A DNA stretch of 46,151 nucleotides from Microcaldota archaeon (GTDB lineage Archaea; Micrarchaeota; Micrarchaeia; Norongarragalinales; UBA8480). A program made the position numbers and the translations under genes. The stretch spans positions 1 through 46,151 of the forward strand of contig JAHFHC010000007.1 of assembly GCA_023247085.1 (NCBI GenBank), given 5' to 3'. The notes below the pieces were generated by a model. It saw only the letters and a list, made by a program, of their open reading frames with translations, was not told where the DNA came from and made no database searches. Of this stretch, positions 37,833 to 45,190 are shown one piece after another. Numbering within the stretch: the stretch's first letter is position 1; every line of letters starts with the position of its first letter.

Positions 37833-38187
37833 TTAACCTCGCAGGGCAGCCGTTTCTTAGCCTTAATTTTTTCCGTAAATTATACCTCGACAAGATTTCG
37901 ACTACATTTTTGCCGTGCGTTGACTTAGTTGGAATAATTGCGAAGCACCGTAAACCATTTAGTTCGATTGCAAAACATTTTGCTCCGCCTTTACTGCTTC
38001 GTCCACTAATTTGAATTGCTTTTCTTTTTTTTATTTTTCGTTTGACTTTTGGTTCAACGCGTAAATTTAATGTTCCTGGAAATGGTTCGAATCCTAGTTT
38101 TTTCACAAATTGCCGCTTGTAAAAAGCCAATTCAGTGAACCCAGCTGCTTTGCCTAAGCCCTTAACAACAACGCCAACAAAAATCAT
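37819..38187 (-). CDS. ribK: CTP-dependent riboflavin kinase (DUF120)
   Basis: GKAAGFTELAFYKRQFVKKLGFEPFPGTLNLRV, CFAIIPTKSTHGKNVVEILSRYNLRKKLRLRNG. Confidence 0.85.
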   Translation of the reverse strand: MIFVGVVVKGLGKAAGFTELAFYKRQFVKKLGFEPFPGTLNLRVEPKVKRKIKKRKAIQISGRSSKGGAKCFAIELNGLRCFAIIPTKSTHGKNVVEILSRYNLRKKLRLRNGCPARLIIPT

Positions 38188-38373
38188 TCTAGTAACCTGC
38201 TTCGTATAGTATTAAAAACAAGCATTTTCCCATTTAATACAGTGATCTAAAGTGAGCAGTGGTTTACTTCATCAACGCAAATAAGACGAAACCCCTACTT
38301 TTGACCTTATCTAATTTTCAACGCATTGGCATTAAAACCCCTAGTGCGTACCATACACTACATTAAAATTTAT

Positions 38374-38449
38374 GGCGAGGGTAGTATAGCCTGGTCCAGT
38401 ATGGGGGACTGTGGATCCCTTGACCCGAGTTCAAATCTCGGCCCTTGCC
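38374..38449 (+). tRNA. tRNA-His (GTG)
   Basis: Extra G-1 opposite C73, GCGAGGG/CCCTTGC acceptor, GGGGA-CTGTGGA-TCCCT anticodon arm, T-arm CCGAG-TTCAAAT-CTCGG. Confidence 0.94.
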
Positions 38450-38451
38450 CT

Positions 38452-38517
38452 AACAGCCCTTTCTTTTTGTGAAAAAGAAAGGTCCGTTACCCCCAAAGAA
38501 AAAATTCTGGGGCTGTT
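38452..38517 (+). promoter_or_regulatory. Structured leader between tRNA-His and hisS with competing hairpins
   Basis: CCTTTCTTTTT-GTG-AAAAAGAAAGG (38458-38482); AACAGCCC (38452-38459) pairs with GGGCTGTT (38510-38517); CCCC..AGAA/TTCTGGGG (38491-38512). Confidence 0.6.
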
Positions 38518-38561
38518 GACGGTTTAAAAAGAAACTAGAAACAAACACTGTGAAATAAAAA

Positions 38562-39911
38562 ATGTCAAAAGAAAAAATTGAAAATGAAAAATTGGAAGAT
38601 TCATCTTTAGCTGCGCCGCGTGGTACAAGAGATTTTTTGTTTGAAGAAAAAATCCTGCGCGACGAAGTCACGTCAACATTAAAAACAATTTTTGAATTAT
38701 ATGGCTTTAATGCATTTGAAACCCCGGCATTTGAAAAGTGGGAAGTGCTTTCAAGTAAATACGCCGGTGGCGCAGAAATTCTAAAAGAGACTTATAGGTT
38801 TCAAGACCAAGGCAAACGCGAGCTTGGTTTACGTTACGACTTAACTGTTCCATTATGCCGCGTAATTGCAGGAAACTCCTCACTTCCATTACCGGTAAAG
38901 AGATACGCAATTGGCAGTGTGTTTCGAGATGGCCCGCTTAAAATCGGCCGATACCGTGAATTTATCCAATGTGACGTTGACATAGTTGGAAGCAAAACAG
39001 GTTTAGCAGATGCTGAAATAGTTTCATTAACGTGCGATGCGTTCACCGCGCTTGGAATCGATTACGTCGTTAAAGTAAACAACCGTAAGTTACTTGAAGG
39101 TTTACTTGAATCAATGCAAGTTCCAGCCAACAAGCTTGAAACAGTTATACTTTCAATTGACAAACTCGCTAAAATTGGTAGAGATGGAGTGCAAAAAGAG
39201 CTACTTGAAAAAGGGCTTTCAATTCCAATTGCGAAAAAACTTCTAAGCGTAATACTGGAATTAAGCGAATTACGCGCAGATCAAGTACTTTTCCAATGCG
39301 AAAAAATAATCGGACAAAACGCCAAGGCAAAACAAGGCTTAACTGAAATGAAAGAAGTTTTTGACTTCCTTGACAACTTCGGAAAAACAGACGCTGTTGT
39401 GCTAGATATTTCACTTGCGCGTGGCCTTGCGTATTATACTGGTTTAGTTGTTGAAGTGTTTGCCAAGAACAGTGAAGTGAAGTCAAGCATTGCTGGCGGG
39501 GGCAGGTACGATGAGTTAATTGGCAAATTTGCCAACCGCGAAGCCATTCCTGCAGTTGGAATTTCATTTGGTTTAGATGCCATAAACGAAGTGCTTAAAC
39601 TCCAAGACAAAGGCGCAAAGCCCAAAAAAACCCTTGTAAGCGTCTATGTTATTCCCATTAAAGCAATTCCGCAGTGCATTTCTGTTGCTAACCAATTACG
39701 TGCCGCTGGCATCAGAACCGCAATTGACTTAATGAACCGTTCCATTTCTAAAAACCTGGAATATGCCTCTAAGCAAGGTATAAACTACGTCGCGATAATC
39801 GGGCCAAAAGAAGCCGAAGCCAAAAAACTTACGCTACGAAACCTTGAAACCGGCGAAGAAAAACTCATGACAATCGCTGATACAATTATGCTTATTTCTC
39901 GCAGTAATTAA
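38562..39911 (+). CDS. hisS: Histidyl-tRNA synthetase
   Basis: APRGTRDFLF, LGLRYDLTVPLCRVIA, FREFIQCDVDIVG-like, RGLAYYTGLVVEVF, GGGRYDELI. Confidence 0.95.
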   Translation: MSKEKIENEKLEDSSLAAPRGTRDFLFEEKILRDEVTSTLKTIFELYGFNAFETPAFEKWEVLSSKYAGGAEILKETYRFQDQGKRELGLRYDLTVPLCRVIAGNSSLPLPVKRYAIGSVFRDGPLKIGRYREFIQCDVDIVGSKTGLADAEIVSLTCDAFTALGIDYVVKVNNRKLLEGLLESMQVPANKLETVILSIDKLAKIGRDGVQKELLEKGLSIPIAKKLLSVILELSELRADQVLFQCEKIIGQNAKAKQGLTEMKEVFDFLDNFGKTDAVVLDISLARGLAYYTGLVVEVFAKNSEVKSSIAGGGRYDELIGKFANREAIPAVGISFGLDAINEVLKLQDKGAKPKKTLVSVYVIPIKAIPQCISVANQLRAAGIRTAIDLMNRSISKNLEYASKQGINYVAIIGPKEAEAKKLTLRNLETGEEKLMTIADTIMLISRSN

Positions 39912-39937
39912 AAAACACAACTACATAACTCTTTTCG

Positions 39938-40708
39938 ATGTTCGATTTTTTTCAATCCATTACTTCAGTTAAGCCACGCCTTCCACTATTAAAGACTCGG
40001 CCAATTGAGTCAACTCGCCAAGTTAAATTTAGCAATAAAGAAATTTCCTTCACTTTGCGTAGATCTCCAAAAGCGCGTAACATTAAAATAAGTGTTTCAG
40101 GCAAAAGCGGTTTACTGGTTACAATCCCAATGCGAGCAAGCGAAGAACGCGCCTTACAATTCTTAGAACAAAACAAGAATTGGGTAGAAAAACAACTAAA
40201 TCGACAAGCACAAAAACCAACTTACAATTTCAATTTCCTATCTGGAACTGCAAAATACCTAGGTGAAGATTGTCAAATCGACGTTGATATTGGGTTGAGA
40301 GATTATGCTGCTTTAGCTAATGGGCGCGTTATTTTACAATTACGCCAACGAGAAGAAAAAAACGCGAAGCGCGCATTAACCCGCTTTTACAAACGACAAG
40401 CGCGCAAGATATTTGAAGAAAGAACAGTTATCCACGCAGCTGCTTTAAACGTAGCGACCCAACGAATTGCTATTCGCGGCCAGACAACAAAGTGGGGAAG
40501 CTGTTCGCATCGTGGCAATTTGAATTTCAACTGGAAACTCGTAATGGCGCCGCTTCATGTAATTGACTACTTAATTATTCACGAACTATCGCACTTGAAG
40601 CATTTCAACCACGGAGAACAATTCTGGCAAACAGTTGAACAGTTTTGCCCAGGCTACAATTTATGCGAAGAGTGGCTTGAGAAAAACTCTGCGCTGTTGG
40701 CTTTTTAA
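39938..40708 (+). CDS. YgjP-like metallopeptidase-fold protein (DUF45)
   Basis: TTKWGSCSHRGNLNFNWKLVMAPLHVIDYLIIHELSHLKHFNHGEQFW. Confidence 0.88.
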   Translation: MFDFFQSITSVKPRLPLLKTRPIESTRQVKFSNKEISFTLRRSPKARNIKISVSGKSGLLVTIPMRASEERALQFLEQNKNWVEKQLNRQAQKPTYNFNFLSGTAKYLGEDCQIDVDIGLRDYAALANGRVILQLRQREEKNAKRALTRFYKRQARKIFEERTVIHAAALNVATQRIAIRGQTTKWGSCSHRGNLNFNWKLVMAPLHVIDYLIIHELSHLKHFNHGEQFWQTVEQFCPGYNLCEEWLEKNSALLAF

Positions 40709-40732
40709 GTTATTTTGGTTAAACTAGTAATT

Positions 40733-41476
40733 ATGCGAATAGCTACTTGGAATATTGGTGGTGGTTTCATTCACTCCGGCGACGAGACGAAGTTCGACGT
40801 TGAAGATTTGAATTACTTTATCAGTGAATTGAAAAAATTGAAGCCAGACTTAGTTTCTCTGCAAGAAGCGTTGTTTGTGGAAAATGAACAAAATCAAGTA
40901 GTTGAACTTGGCAAAACGCTTAGTTTTCCGCACGTTGCGTATCGTGTGCATAGTGCTTCTCATTTAAAACAAGGTACTTCAATTGCGCTTGGTATACTTT
41001 CAAAGTTTCCAATTATTTCAACTGAATACCTGCAGTTAACAAACCCACTAATGGAAGTAACTCGACCAAACGGCGAAGTGTGGCTATCTCAAGACAAGGG
41101 TTTCTTACAAGTTACATTGAAAATTAACGGGCAACCTATGCGTGTTTTGTGTGGGCACAATTTTCCATACCATCATTTTAAACGTGATTTCATGCACGAA
41201 GAGTTCAATAACATTCGTGGCGAAATTGAGTCAATTTTTCTCAATTCACGTTTCCCTACAATAGTGGCTGCGGACATGAATTACGACGACTTGCGAAAAG
41301 CAATTCCTAATGTTTTTAGCAATGGTTTTGTAGATGTGTTCAATGAACCTACTATTCCGAAAGGAGTGCAGCAAGACCATGTCATAGTTTCCGAACATTG
41401 TACCGTAAATGATTACAAAATCGTCAAAGGCAAAGCTGATCACTACTTATGCTATGTTGATCTAGAGCTAAAGTAA
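40733..41476 (+). CDS. Endonuclease/exonuclease/phosphatase family protein
   Basis: MRIATWNIGGGF, PDLVSLQEA, VAADMNYDD, DHVIVSE, KADHYLCYVDLEL. Confidence 0.85.
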   Translation: MRIATWNIGGGFIHSGDETKFDVEDLNYFISELKKLKPDLVSLQEALFVENEQNQVVELGKTLSFPHVAYRVHSASHLKQGTSIALGILSKFPIISTEYLQLTNPLMEVTRPNGEVWLSQDKGFLQVTLKINGQPMRVLCGHNFPYHHFKRDFMHEEFNNIRGEIESIFLNSRFPTIVAADMNYDDLRKAIPNVFSNGFVDVFNEPTIPKGVQQDHVIVSEHCTVNDYKIVKGKADHYLCYVDLELK

Positions 41477-41498
41477 AAATTCTAAAAAATAAGTAAAA

Positions 41499-41690
41499 GG
41501 GGAGAACGCTTTCCCAGGAATCAAAAATAGAGGGGTGAACACGAACCGGGGAGGTTCATGTTGATTATCTGGTTCCGCGTTCTCCTGGTGCTTCATCGTG
41601 TCGGAAACGCATATCGTCTCACGAACTAGGCACCTTAGACACCAACTTTCGTCGATGCCATGGGGGGTGTTTGGTGGTTACAAGGTTTTT
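41499..41690. ncRNA. Candidate structured RNA, identity and strand unresolved
   Basis: GGAGAACGC/GCGTTCTCC, AATCAA/TTGATT, CACGAACC-GGGGA-GGTTCATG, GGTGC..CGTG/CACG..GCACC, CACCAA/TTGGTG; no long ORF; minus-strand TATA (GGTATAAAAACC) and T-rich tail favour minus. Confidence 0.4.
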
Positions 41691-41822
41691 ATACCTTGTA
41701 TCTTATACGTGTCAAATTCGTTGGATTCTGTTTGGGTGGGTCGAACGACTTTAACTCGCGATAAGCGTATTTTTTGTTTTATTTCTTTGTAACTAACTAT
41801 TTTTCAACTTTCTATACTCAAT

Positions 41823-42287
41823 TCATTTTTCAGAAACAACTGCTTCAAAGTACACTTTCTTTCCAACTTGTGTTTTCTTTATAATGCCTAATGTACAAAG
41901 TTTGTTGAGCCTCGCACTTGCTGCATTTTTTCCTTTGTACTTAAATTGCTCTTGCACGTCTTCAGCGCAAACCGCGCCTTTTTCTCTTGTGAATGCAATG
42001 ATGGCTTCATCAACAGCAGGGAGCAATATTTTCTTCTCTTTATTTTCTCCTAGATTGTCACTCACTGTCGTAGTTGATGTGGCTAACCTGCTTTCAAGTT
42101 CAGCGATTCGCTTTTCGAACACGTCAATCTTGTCGAGTTTTGCGTTTATTTCTTTTAATAATAAATTTGAACTCTGCCTCTCTTCAGCTAATTTGTGAAG
42201 CAAAGCGCCAACCACTAACGGATCCTTCATTTTGCTAGAGAAATCGCGAAATTCTTCACTTACCTCTGCAAACCCCCCTGAAGCCAT
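41823..42287 (-). CDS. Coiled-coil plus winged-helix transcriptional regulator-like protein
   Basis: C-terminal wHTH EDVQEQFKYKGKNAASARLNKLCTLGIIKKTQVGKKVYFEAV. Confidence 0.6.
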   Translation of the reverse strand: MASGGFAEVSEEFRDFSSKMKDPLVVGALLHKLAEERQSSNLLLKEINAKLDKIDVFEKRIAELESRLATSTTTVSDNLGENKEKKILLPAVDEAIIAFTREKGAVCAEDVQEQFKYKGKNAASARLNKLCTLGIIKKTQVGKKVYFEAVVSEK

Positions 42288-42309
42288 AACCCTTAAATAC
42301 TCCTTTTGC

Positions 42310-42368
42310 GTGACAACCTAGACAACGCTTTGTTGTCACCTTATTATCATCACGATGTCATCATGACA
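42310..42368. promoter_or_regulatory. Operator-like inverted repeats upstream of wHTH gene
   Basis: GTGACAAC(42310)...GTTGTCAC(42339); TGTCAT-C-ATGACA (42356-42368); minus-strand TATA at about 42378-42386. Confidence 0.5.
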
Positions 42369-42422
42369 CATTGAGAGTATATAAAGCTTTTCTGGAAGTG
42401 GGCGTTGCACATAATTTAACCA

Positions 42423-43517
42423 TTAATGAGTAGTTTCTTGTATTTTATGTGCAGGAGCGCTATTTTGTGTGCAGCTTGCTAGATCTATTTTGAAATTGTT
42501 TTTATGAGCTTCGGCTATTAAGACACAAATATTGTGGCATAAAACTTTGCAGAGTGCTTCGTTCACTTGACCAATTTTGTTCTTCAGCATTAGTTTGCCT
42601 TGGAATTTTCGTTTCAATTGAGAAAAAGTACTTTCAACGTTTGAGCGTTGGTGGTATTGTGTCATGAACTCTTCTTGGTGGAATTTGAAGTAGTAGTACA
42701 TTCGATGCCACGCGTTGGAACCCCTGCTTTTTCCAGTTGCATTGCTTTTGAAAGGAATCAAGGGTATGGCTCCCAAGTTCCACGCGGTTTGGATGTTTTT
42801 TCTGCTTGAATATCCTAAGTCGCCACAAATTGCTCTGACTTTAAATTTCTTGACTGTGTTCTCAAGCAAGACTGGAAATTGTGGAAAATCGCTTGCATGA
42901 CCGTCAGTTACAACTATGCTAGTTACGATGTGTGTTTTTACGCCGCAGATTAAATGGACTTTGATCCAGTCGTGTTTTTTCTTTGTTTCTTCGTCTACTT
43001 TGCCAAATCGGTGGTCAAACCAACGAGAGTAAAACGCAGAGCTTAAACCAGTTGCGTCTATGGCAAAAGTGTTTTCAAAGTCGCGTAGAGGTAGTGCAGA
43101 TGCTTCAATTAGTTTAGTTAAGATTGGCGTTAGTTCTGGTTCGTTCAAGAACTTCAAAACAGTGTTAAAATGTGGCACGTGTGTTAAGTAGCCTCTGCGC
43201 GAAGCAATTTCAAGGTCGCTTGTTGCTCTTCGTGAAGACAAGTCTTCGTAGACTTTGGAAACGCAGGAAAAAACCATTTCTCGTAAATCTGCTTGTGGTC
43301 TACCTTTTCCGCCACGTTGTTCAAATTCAATCTGGCTCGTTAAATCTCCTAGCAAGTCTAGAAACCAGAGTTTTTCTTGAGTTTGAGCGTCATTGTAAGC
43401 TTGCCAATTGCGGGAATTAGATTCAACAAACTTGGCCACACTTTCAAGGTCATCATTAAGTCCAAGGAAAAATCCCATTGCTCTGACTTCACTTTCATTT
43501 TTTATCATCTTAATCAA
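42423..43517 (-). CDS. DDE transposase (IS4/IS5-like)
   Basis: FAIDATGLSSAFYSRWFD, AICGDLGYSSRKN, YHQRSNVESTFSQLKRKF give a D-D-E arrangement; no terminal inverted repeats recognised. Confidence 0.85.
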   Translation of the reverse strand: MIKMIKNESEVRAMGFFLGLNDDLESVAKFVESNSRNWQAYNDAQTQEKLWFLDLLGDLTSQIEFEQRGGKGRPQADLREMVFSCVSKVYEDLSSRRATSDLEIASRRGYLTHVPHFNTVLKFLNEPELTPILTKLIEASALPLRDFENTFAIDATGLSSAFYSRWFDHRFGKVDEETKKKHDWIKVHLICGVKTHIVTSIVVTDGHASDFPQFPVLLENTVKKFKVRAICGDLGYSSRKNIQTAWNLGAIPLIPFKSNATGKSRGSNAWHRMYYYFKFHQEEFMTQYHQRSNVESTFSQLKRKFQGKLMLKNKIGQVNEALCKVLCHNICVLIAEAHKNNFKIDLASCTQNSAPAHKIQETTH

Positions 43518-43528
43518 CTTTACAGATA

Positions 43529-43658
43529 ATCGTCCTATTATCTATAAACTAGTGCCGCTAGTCTTTATAAATATTGCTAAAAATCGTCCTTCTAACAGTT
43601 AACTTTATAAATAAAAAGTCCTTTTTATTATTAATAAAATACATAATCAAAGGACGAT
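43529..43658. promoter_or_regulatory. Divergent promoter region with three ATCGTCCT boxes
   Basis: ATCGTCCT at 43529-43536 and 43583-43590, inverted AGGACGAT at 43651-43658; A/T palindrome TTTTATTATTAATAAAA nearby. Confidence 0.55.
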
Positions 43659-43663
43659 TGAAA

Positions 43664-43906
43664 ATGACTGAAGAATCGAAAAGAAAAGCAGTGGAAGAAA
43701 TTCTCCGGGAAAAGCCAGAATCTAGAAAAAAGGTTATGAAGCTTATATTTGATGGAAAACAATTTTCAGTGCGTATCCCGCAAGAATTTACTGATGTTTT
43801 AAAACTAGAGAAAGGCAAATATTTCTTTGAGTTTGAACTTATCCTTCCTTCGCCGTTAAACCGAGAAGAAAAACCTAAATTAGTTGGTGAATTAAAAGAT
43901 GCCTAA
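43664..43906 (+). CDS. Small AbrB-like/hypothetical protein
   Basis: MTEESKRKAVEEILREKPESRKKVMKLIFDGKQFSVRIPQEFTDVLKLEKGKYFFEFELIL. Confidence 0.6.
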   Translation: MTEESKRKAVEEILREKPESRKKVMKLIFDGKQFSVRIPQEFTDVLKLEKGKYFFEFELILPSPLNREEKPKLVGELKDA

Positions 43907-44066
43907 CGAATTTAACAAGTACGAAAAAGCAATAATTAGGGTAGTAGCACATCGCCGAGGTAAACTGTCAGTTAAACAGATTGCAGAGCTAGCTGGTTTA
44001 AGTTGGATAACCACGAAGAAGTATTTAGATAAACTTGTGAAAGAAGGAGTACTGCTAGAGGAATAA
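43899..44066 (+). CDS. 55-aa helix-turn-helix protein
   Basis: MPNEFNKYEKAIIRVVAHRRGKLSVKQIAELAGLSWITTKKYLDKLVKEGVLLEE*; overlaps previous ORF by 8 nt. Confidence 0.7.
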   Translation: MPNEFNKYEKAIIRVVAHRRGKLSVKQIAELAGLSWITTKKYLDKLVKEGVLLEE

Positions 44067-44191
44067 CGCTATGCCAAAGAAAAGACAATATTCATTCAAC
44101 TTCAACTGGTTCTGGAACGTACCAACCAAAAAAAGTAAAAAACAAAGAAAAGGAATATTCTAAAAAATATTTTTTTACTAATAATTGATAA

Positions 44192-44635
44192 TTAGGCTTT
44201 AGCATTTAATTCTTTAATTTTTTGACAAGCAGTTTTAGAATCTATTACTTCTATCCCTTGTGCAAGCGTTTTTTGCATCATTTCTTTTATTACTGGATTA
44301 TCTATTACATAATAAATTTTTTTATTTTGATTAACTGATAATGTGGAAGTAAGTCTAGCTAAAGCAAAATCACCTTCATCTCCAAGTGGTTCATCATAAA
44401 CCCTTAAAATCGAAAATAGTGCTAGTCTTTTTTCTTTATTAGATTTATATTTCTTTTCAACTAAGTGTTGGTTAAGCTCTTGGCTTATCCAAATAAATTT
44501 TTCTCGGGTATCGATATGATGGCTCCAAGCAGATCTAAATAAAACTAGACAAGAATTAGTTAGTGATTGTTGTTCTCTTGCTAGACAAGCTGTTTCAAAT
44601 ATTTCAAAATGTGGCACTAATAAAAAGTCAGCCAT
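44192..44635 (-). CDS. Putative toxin-like protein (weakly PIN-like C-half)
   Basis: DEGDFALARLTSTLSVNQNKKIYYVIDNPVIKEMMQKTLAQGIEVIDSKTA; 12 nt after a small acidic/basic ORF. Confidence 0.4.
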   Translation of the reverse strand: MADFLLVPHFEIFETACLAREQQSLTNSCLVLFRSAWSHHIDTREKFIWISQELNQHLVEKKYKSNKEKRLALFSILRVYDEPLGDEGDFALARLTSTLSVNQNKKIYYVIDNPVIKEMMQKTLAQGIEVIDSKTACQKIKELNAKA

Positions 44636-44647
44636 GTGCCATCACTA

Positions 44648-44863
44648 TTAGAATGCTAGTTGGACGAATTTATCCTCATCAAAAATTTCTACGACATCTA
44701 CCTTAAGCGTAGGTGTATTAAAAGACATGGTAATTTTTAAGATATCGGAATCTTTTGCAGAATCAATTATCTTTTGTGCTTCTGGAGATATTTCCTTAAA
44801 TTGATTGGCTATAGTTTTAAATCTAGACTTTCTCATGAAATCCATTTGTACATCTTCAGACAT
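44648..44863 (-). CDS. Small protein, candidate antitoxin
   Basis: 71 aa, immediately upstream of 44192..44635 on the same strand. Confidence 0.45.
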   Translation of the reverse strand: MSEDVQMDFMRKSRFKTIANQFKEISPEAQKIIDSAKDSDILKITMSFNTPTLKVDVVEIFDEDKFVQLAF

Positions 44864-44915
44864 TTTGTTTCGACCTTTAGATATTAAAGTAACGCTAAGA
44901 ATATTAAGCTATTGC

Positions 44916-45095
44916 CTATATTTTTAGTTTTTTTATTTCGATTTTTTCTTCTTTTCCGTCGCGTATTGTAGTAACAATTACGTGGTCTTTGTCTGTCCAT
45001 CCTAGCTGCTTGGCTTCAGTTGTTATGAAGACTGCCATGCCTTTGCCCCAGTGGATTACTTTCTTGACGTTTTTGGTCAGAGTCTCTTCGCCCAT
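44916..45095 (-). CDS. AbrB/SpoVT-like small DNA-binding protein
   Basis: VKKVIHWGKGMAVFITTEAKQLGWTDKDHVIVTTIRDGKEEKIEIKKL, swapped-hairpin pattern; start at internal ATG. Confidence 0.6.
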   Translation of the reverse strand: MGEETLTKNVKKVIHWGKGMAVFITTEAKQLGWTDKDHVIVTTIRDGKEEKIEIKKLKI

Positions 45096-45190
45096 GCGTT
45101 GCACCCCGACCAATAGTAAAAGGGGTTTGGAATATTAATAGAGTATTTATATTATACATACTATCTAAATTTTGATATTGGTGGTAGGTT

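Noticed and set aside
41499-41690. SRP RNA or RNase P RNA
   Set aside because: GTCGGAAACG recalls the SRP helix 8 loop, but AGCAG, helix 6 GNAR and the domain order are absent; RNase P conserved regions are also not found.
42330-42368. Second box C/D sRNA on the minus strand (ATGATGA and GTGATGA)
   Set aside because: The two C-like boxes are too close and there is no CTGA D box at proper spacing; better explained as promoter inverted repeats.
42300-43620. Terminal inverted repeats defining a complete IS
   Set aside because: Only TGCACATAA/TTATGTGCA at the transposase 3' end was seen, with no match beyond the 5' end, so element boundaries are not called.
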